Origin: WHSV01 sp050694055
GTDB lineage: Bacteria; Actinomycetota; CADDZG01; WHSQ01
Direction: 5' to 3'
Assembly: GCA_050694055.1 (NCBI GenBank)
Contig: JBOGWX010000016.1
Coordinates: 1 to 17,882, forward strand
DNA length: 17,882 nt
The notes under the pieces were generated by a model that did not search any database, was not told the origin of the DNA, and worked only from the letters and a program-made list of their open reading frames with translations. Position numbers and translations under genes: made by a program. Positions 14,944 through 17,882 of this stretch are shown here, in pieces (positions within the stretch are counted from its first letter, which is position 1; every line of letters starts with the position of its first letter).

Positions 14944-15809
14944 CGCTTGCGCCTCTTGTAGTGCTTTACCTCACGGAACGACTTCGTCTCGCCTTGCTTG
15001 TGAAGGCCGAGATAGAACTCCTTGACGTCTTCGTCCTCTTGCAGCTCGGCCGCCGGCTTGTCCATGACGATCTTGCCGTTCTCCATGATGTAACCGTGCT
15101 CGGCGATTGCGAGGGCCATGCGGGCGTTCTGTTCGACGAGGAGCACAGCCGTGCCCTGCCGGTTGATTTTGATGATGAGGTCTCGGATCTGCTGAACGAG
15201 CTGAGGCGCTAGTCCCAGGCTCGGCTCGTCGAGCAGCAGGTACTCGGGATCCGACATCAGCCCCCGCCCCATGGCGAGGATCTGCTGTTCCCCGCCCGAG
15301 AGATAACCCGCCACGGATCGCCGTCGCTGCTCGAGCACCGGAAAGAGCCCGTAGACGCGCTCGAAGTGATCATCGGTCGAGGAAGAGTTCGAATGTGCCC
15401 CCGTCCTCAAGTTCTCTTCGACCGTGAGCTCGGCGAAGATACGACGGCCCTCGGGTACCTGGCGGATTCCCTTCCTCACGATCTTGGTGGCTTGAAGGCG
15501 GTCGATGCGATCCTCGTCGAGGCTGATAGAGCCCTTCGTAATCTCGCCGTCGTGGATGTCGAGAAGGCCCGTCAGGGCGCGCAGCAAAGTGGTCTTCCCG
15601 GCTCCGTTGGCCCCCAGCAGCGCGACGATCTTGCCCTCGCCCACGTCGATGCTGACCCCTCGCAGGACGAGGACGACATCGTCGTAGACGACCTCCAGGT
15701 TCCTGATGGACAGCAACGCCCGGCCCCCCTGTGTGTCCGGTTTCCACCGTTGTGTTTCCGGACTCTTTAGACCATACCGAACGAGCTTGGAAGGTGTCGG
15801 GCCCGTCAC
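14931..15809 (-). CDS. livF: LivF-type ABC transporter ATPase
   Basis: The longest reading (GTG15809, 292 residues) carries Walker A GANGAGKT (66-73), R-Q-V-P-E-G-R-R-I-F (116-125), signature L-S-G-G-E-Q-Q (170-176), Walker B L-L-L-D-E-P (191-196) and V-E-Q-N (225-228). The V-E-Q-N in place of the switch His is usual for LivF. The tail H-Y-K-R-R-K-R-W-L-S is a basic extension that I recall from actinobacterial LivF proteins. The start is unsure: residues 1-32 lack family similarity, GTG15809 has no Shine-Dalgarno, and a TTG at 15716 lies right before the first conserved strand and would give 261 residues, nearer the family norm. It is the first gene of the liv operon, and its end overlaps livG by 13 nt. 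No promoter was recognised upstream. Confidence 0.9.
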   Translation of the reverse strand: MTGPTPSKLVRYGLKSPETQRWKPDTQGGRALLSIRNLEVVYDDVVLVLRGVSIDVGEGKIVALLGANGAGKTTLLRALTGLLDIHDGEITKGSISLDEDRIDRLQATKIVRKGIRQVPEGRRIFAELTVEENLRTGAHSNSSSTDDHFERVYGLFPVLEQRRRSVAGYLSGGEQQILAMGRGLMSDPEYLLLDEPSLGLAPQLVQQIRDLIIKINRQGTAVLLVEQNARMALAIAEHGYIMENGKIVMDKPAAELQEDEDVKEFYLGLHKQGETKSFREVKHYKRRKRWLS

Positions 15810-15940
15810 TGAGGCTTGGGCGCCGGACGGCCGCAGCCGGCACCGAAGGGATACGGAGATGCTGTGGACCGAATGGCTCGATTCCGGCCTTTCTCCGCAT
15901 TCAGGGTCCTAGGAGAGCCACCACTGCGGAGATACCTCGG

Positions 15941-15969
15941 GGAAGGGGGCGGGACGCGCCGCCCCCTCC
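15941..15969 (-). terminator. Strong GC hairpin after the S8 protease gene
   Basis: GGGGGCGG (15945-15952) and CCGCCCCC (15959-15966) form a perfect 8-bp stem with a 6-nt loop. On the minus strand a few flanking pairs extend it. It begins about 17 nt after the protease stop codon, as expected for a terminator. No U-run follows, so it may work as a pause, an RNA 3' end stabiliser, or a U-less terminator of the kind proposed in actinobacteria. The rest of the gap to livF (15810-15940) shows no gene or clear promoter. Confidence 0.55.
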
Positions 15970-15985
15970 AAAAGCATTTGAATCT

Positions 15986-17542
15986 CTAAGGTCTGGTCAT
16001 GCCAAAGGTGTAGCTGCCGCTGCCGCTGTAGGAGTAGACCTCCCACAGGTAGTAGCCCGAGGTGCCGTTGTAGGTGATGTCCTCCGAGGACGACGAGGTT
16101 TCGCCCCTCGCCACGATCGACCAACTGAAGCCGTTCCACTTGTACAGATAGAGGTCGAAGTCGGCCCCCGAAGGTCCGCGCAGACAGCCCTGATGGGTGC
16201 CCGAGCGGCTCGTGTAGAAGTAGGTGCCGTTCGGGTGGTAGTCGTAATCGCCGGTGCCCGAGAGAGATCCGCTGTAGGACTCGGCGAGCGAACATCCCGA
16301 CGGCGGGGGCGGAGCCGAGGTCAGCAATGAGTACAGCAGCAGGGTCGGAGATCCGCTACCGACGTTGCTGAGCACGCCCGAAGTGCCCGAATTGACGATT
16401 GCGTTGCGAACCGTCGAGGGCGTCGCCGAGGGGCTGCCCTGCAGATAAAGGGCGGCCACGCCGGCCACGTGCGGGCTTGCCATCGAGGTTCCGCTGATCG
16501 TGTTGGTGGCGGTGTCGCTGGTGTGCCACGCCGACGTGATGCTCGACCCGGGTGCAAAGATGTCGAGGCAACTGCCGTAGTTCGAGAACGACGACCTCGA
16601 GTCCGAAGAGGTCGTAGATCCGACGGTTATCGCCGCGGAGACCCGCGCGGGCGAGTAGTTGCAGGCGTTGGCGTTGCTGTTCCCCGCCGCCACTGCGTAG
16701 GTGACGCCGTCGTTGATCGAGTTGTTCACCGCGTTGTCGAGGGAGCTGTTGGCGCCTCCACCGAGACTCATGTTCGCGACCGCGGGCTGTCCCGCCTGAT
16801 GGTTCCCGGTCACCCAGTCGACCCCCGCGATGACCCCGGAGTTCGTGCCCGAGCCCTGGCAATTCAGCACGCGCACGGCCACCAATTGCACGCTCTTGGC
16901 GACGCCGTAGGTCGTGCCGCCCACGGTTCCGGCGACGTGAGTACCGTGACCGTTGCAGTCGTCCGCCGAGCCGCCGTCCACGGAGTCGTAGCCGCTGACC
17001 GCGCGGCCCCCGAATTGCGCATGTGAGAAGCGAATGCCCGTGTCGATGATGTAGGCGGTCACTCCGGACCCCGTTGCGTTGTACGTGTAGCTGTTGGAAA
17101 GGGGAAGGTTCCGTTGATCGATGCGATCCAAGCCCCACGTCGCAGGCGATTGGGTGTCCGAGATCGTGACCCGCGAGTCGGCCTCGATGTAGGACACGTG
17201 GGGGTTGTTGCGCAACGCGTCGAGCGCCCGTTGCGGAAGCCTTGCCGAGAAACCGCTCAGTGCGTCGTCATACCGGTGGTGGACGGTGGCGCCACGAGCG
17301 CGCGCATTCCTGCGGGCCGAGCGAGGCGCATTCGACGGAGCATCCTTGTCGAACACGACGATGTAACGGCCCTCGATAGCGGAAGGATGGTTCCTACCGA
17401 TGACCCGCGCCCTGCCGTCGTCGCTCGGGCGGCCGGCCTTTGGATTCTGGGGTTGGGCTCCTGCGGGGCCCGTAAGCGCCAGTACGAACAGCAGGACGGC
17501 TGTGAGGGCCGCACAGCCCCTCGGAAATGCTCTTCTCGACAC
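15986..17542 (-). CDS. Secreted subtilisin-like serine protease (S8A, aqualysin I-like) with PPC-like C-terminal domain
   Basis: Starting at GTG17542 (preceded by AAAGGGGGG) gives 518 residues; an ATG 45 nt upstream is also in frame but lacks a Shine-Dalgarno. The order is: signal peptide with cleavage likely after Ala29 (P-A-G-A), I9 propeptide about 58-125, and mature domain from about Asp129 (T-Q-S-P-A-T-W-G-L-D-R-I-D). A Pro-rich linker (P-P-P-P-S) and a C-terminal PPC/beta-sandwich of about 100 residues follow. The triad is Asp167 (I-I-D-T-G), His199 (N-G-H-G-T-H) and Ser353 (G-T-S-M-A-S-P-H), with oxyanion Asn288. Cys196/228 and Cys294/325 match the spacing of aqualysin I's two disulfides. 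The protein is thus an extracellular proprotein activated by propeptide removal. The PPC domain has its own Cys pair (417, 453). Single gene with its own promoter and a hairpin at its end. Confidence 0.95.
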   Translation of the reverse strand: MSRRAFPRGCAALTAVLLFVLALTGPAGAQPQNPKAGRPSDDGRARVIGRNHPSAIEGRYIVVFDKDAPSNAPRSARRNARARGATVHHRYDDALSGFSARLPQRALDALRNNPHVSYIEADSRVTISDTQSPATWGLDRIDQRNLPLSNSYTYNATGSGVTAYIIDTGIRFSHAQFGGRAVSGYDSVDGGSADDCNGHGTHVAGTVGGTTYGVAKSVQLVAVRVLNCQGSGTNSGVIAGVDWVTGNHQAGQPAVANMSLGGGANSSLDNAVNNSINDGVTYAVAAGNSNANACNYSPARVSAAITVGSTTSSDSRSSFSNYGSCLDIFAPGSSITSAWHTSDTATNTISGTSMASPHVAGVAALYLQGSPSATPSTVRNAIVNSGTSGVLSNVGSGSPTLLLYSLLTSAPPPPSGCSLAESYSGSLSGTGDYDYHPNGTYFYTSRSGTHQGCLRGPSGADFDLYLYKWNGFSWSIVARGETSSSSEDITYNGTSGYYLWEVYSYSGSGSYTFGMTRP

Positions 17543-17621
17543 CAGGACATCCCCCCTTTGGGATGAATCGACTATGAGCGCGCCCAATCAGGGAGGACTC
17601 GGTGGCCCTGGTGGTCGATGA

Positions 17622-17663
17622 CGCGATTCACCCCGTGTTCCCCTGTGCTTGCACCCCTTGTGT
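17622..17663 (-). promoter_or_regulatory. Possible degenerate c-di-AMP (ydaO-type) riboswitch core in the protease leader
   Basis: The predicted leader (about 17663 down to 17543) holds GGGGAACACGGGGTGAATC on the minus strand (17643-17625). This resembles the conserved GGGGAACC...GGGGUGAAUC core that I recall for ydaO/c-di-AMP riboswitches. Further downstream AGGG and CCGAG-x-CC blocks loosely follow the later part of the consensus. Such riboswitches often precede secreted cell-wall enzymes in actinobacteria. The canonical CAGCUAACC segment is not clear, so this is a weak candidate. Confidence 0.25.
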
Positions 17664-17669
17664 GAGCGA

Positions 17670-17698
17670 ATTGTAGGGTTTCGTCGCTTCCGCCACAA
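17670..17698 (-). promoter_or_regulatory. Promoter of the S8 protease gene
   Basis: On the minus strand TTGTGG (17698-17693), a 17-nt spacer and TACAAT (17675-17670) make a good sigma-70-type promoter. The -10 has one mismatch to TATAAT. A TTGACT lies a little further upstream but with a 24-nt spacing that is too long. The start would be near 17663, leaving a leader of about 120 nt before GTG17542, long enough for a structured RNA. Confidence 0.6.
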
Positions 17699-17711
17699 GA
17701 GTCAATTTGCT

Positions 17712-17740
17712 GGGGTTTCCTACCGGTTCGGTAAGGCCCC
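17712..17740. terminator. Imperfect extended hairpin upstream of the protease promoter
   Basis: GGGG (17712-17715) pairs with CCCC (17737-17740), and CCTACCG (17719-17725) pairs with CGGTAaGG with one bulged A, around a GTT loop. It lies between the putative end of a minus-strand gene at 17770 and the protease promoter. That is where a terminator for the former would be expected. No U-run follows on the minus strand, so the assignment is tentative. Confidence 0.4.
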
Positions 17741-17769
17741 GAGCGCCGGACCGCCGGGTGCTAATGGGC

Positions 17770-17882
17770 CTACATCACCTCATGAGAAGGTGACTTCTCA
17801 GCCAACCGAAGGGTGAGCACCGACCTGTGCAGGGCTTCGAGTTCTACGCCTAGATCGTGCCCCCTTCGGTCGGCGAGGAGAG
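17770..17882 (-). CDS. Possible C-terminal fragment of an unknown protein (leaves the window)
   Basis: One minus-strand frame is open from the window edge to a TAG at 17772-17770. Its 36 visible codons have a protein-like composition: a charged, leucine-rich helix (E-L-E-A-L-H-R-S-V-L-T-L-R-L-A-E-K) and then S-P-S-H-E-V-M. I do not recognise a family. Thirty-six open codons are not rare by chance in GC-rich DNA. A short hairpin (TGAGAAG/CTTCTCA, 17783-17800) also falls inside it, so it could equally be non-coding. Upstream sequence would decide. Confidence 0.3.
   Translation of the reverse strand, partial: LLADRRGHDLGVELEALHRSVLTLRLAEKSPSHEVM

Noticed and set aside
1..17882. CRISPR array, tRNA or rRNA genes
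   Set aside because: No spaced direct repeats, and no cloverleaf-like or rRNA-like stretches, were noticed on either strand by eye.

Overview
The window is GC-rich DNA with GTG as well as ATG starts and many translationally coupled genes. It most likely comes from an actinobacterium or a similar high-GC, free-living soil bacterium. Pointers are an F420-type LLM oxidoreductase, an atypical class III cyclase/ATPase/TPR regulator of the kind common in actinobacteria, a receiver/flavoprotein fusion, and a Liv transporter operon with an embedded acyl-CoA synthetase. This assignment is inference from gene content.

Layout, left to right. (1) 1-97: the last 31 codons of an IS110-family transposase, with a consensus -35 hexamer overlapping its stop codon. 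The right end of the element presumably lies just beyond it. (2) 327-1823, plus strand: a VOC/glyoxalase-fold protein followed by a winged-helix AlkZ-like DNA glycosylase candidate with a Q-S-Q motif. (3) 1834-8661, minus strand: a four-gene unit read MFS exporter > cyclase-ATPase-TPR regulator > receiver/thioredoxin-like/flavoprotein fusion > LLM oxidoreductase. Its junctions are 1 nt, a 4-nt overlap and 21 nt, and a near-consensus promoter lies just upstream of the MFS gene. (4) 8832-15809, minus strand: livF > livG > acyl-CoA synthetase > livH > livM > substrate-binding lipoprotein. The first four junctions all overlap (13, 4, 4, 4 nt). (5) 15986-17542, minus strand: a secreted aqualysin-I-like S8 protease with a C-terminal PPC-like domain, a good promoter, a strong hairpin after the stop codon, and a leader that may hold a degenerate c-di-AMP riboswitch. 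(6) 17770-17882: possibly the C-terminus of another minus-strand gene leaving the window.

How they may work together. The liv operon looks like an uptake-plus-activation unit: a lipoprotein captures a solute, LivHM/LivFG imports it, and the co-translated ligase would convert an imported carboxylic acid to its CoA thioester. The MFS/regulator/flavoprotein/LLM unit looks like a stress or xenobiotic module. It pairs an exporter and an oxidoreductase with two signalling proteins whose catalytic sites depart from the textbook pattern: the cyclase has His where the transition-state Asn should be, and the thioredoxin-reductase-like flavoprotein has no CxxC. That unit, and the ligase embedded in the liv operon, are the parts most worth following up.
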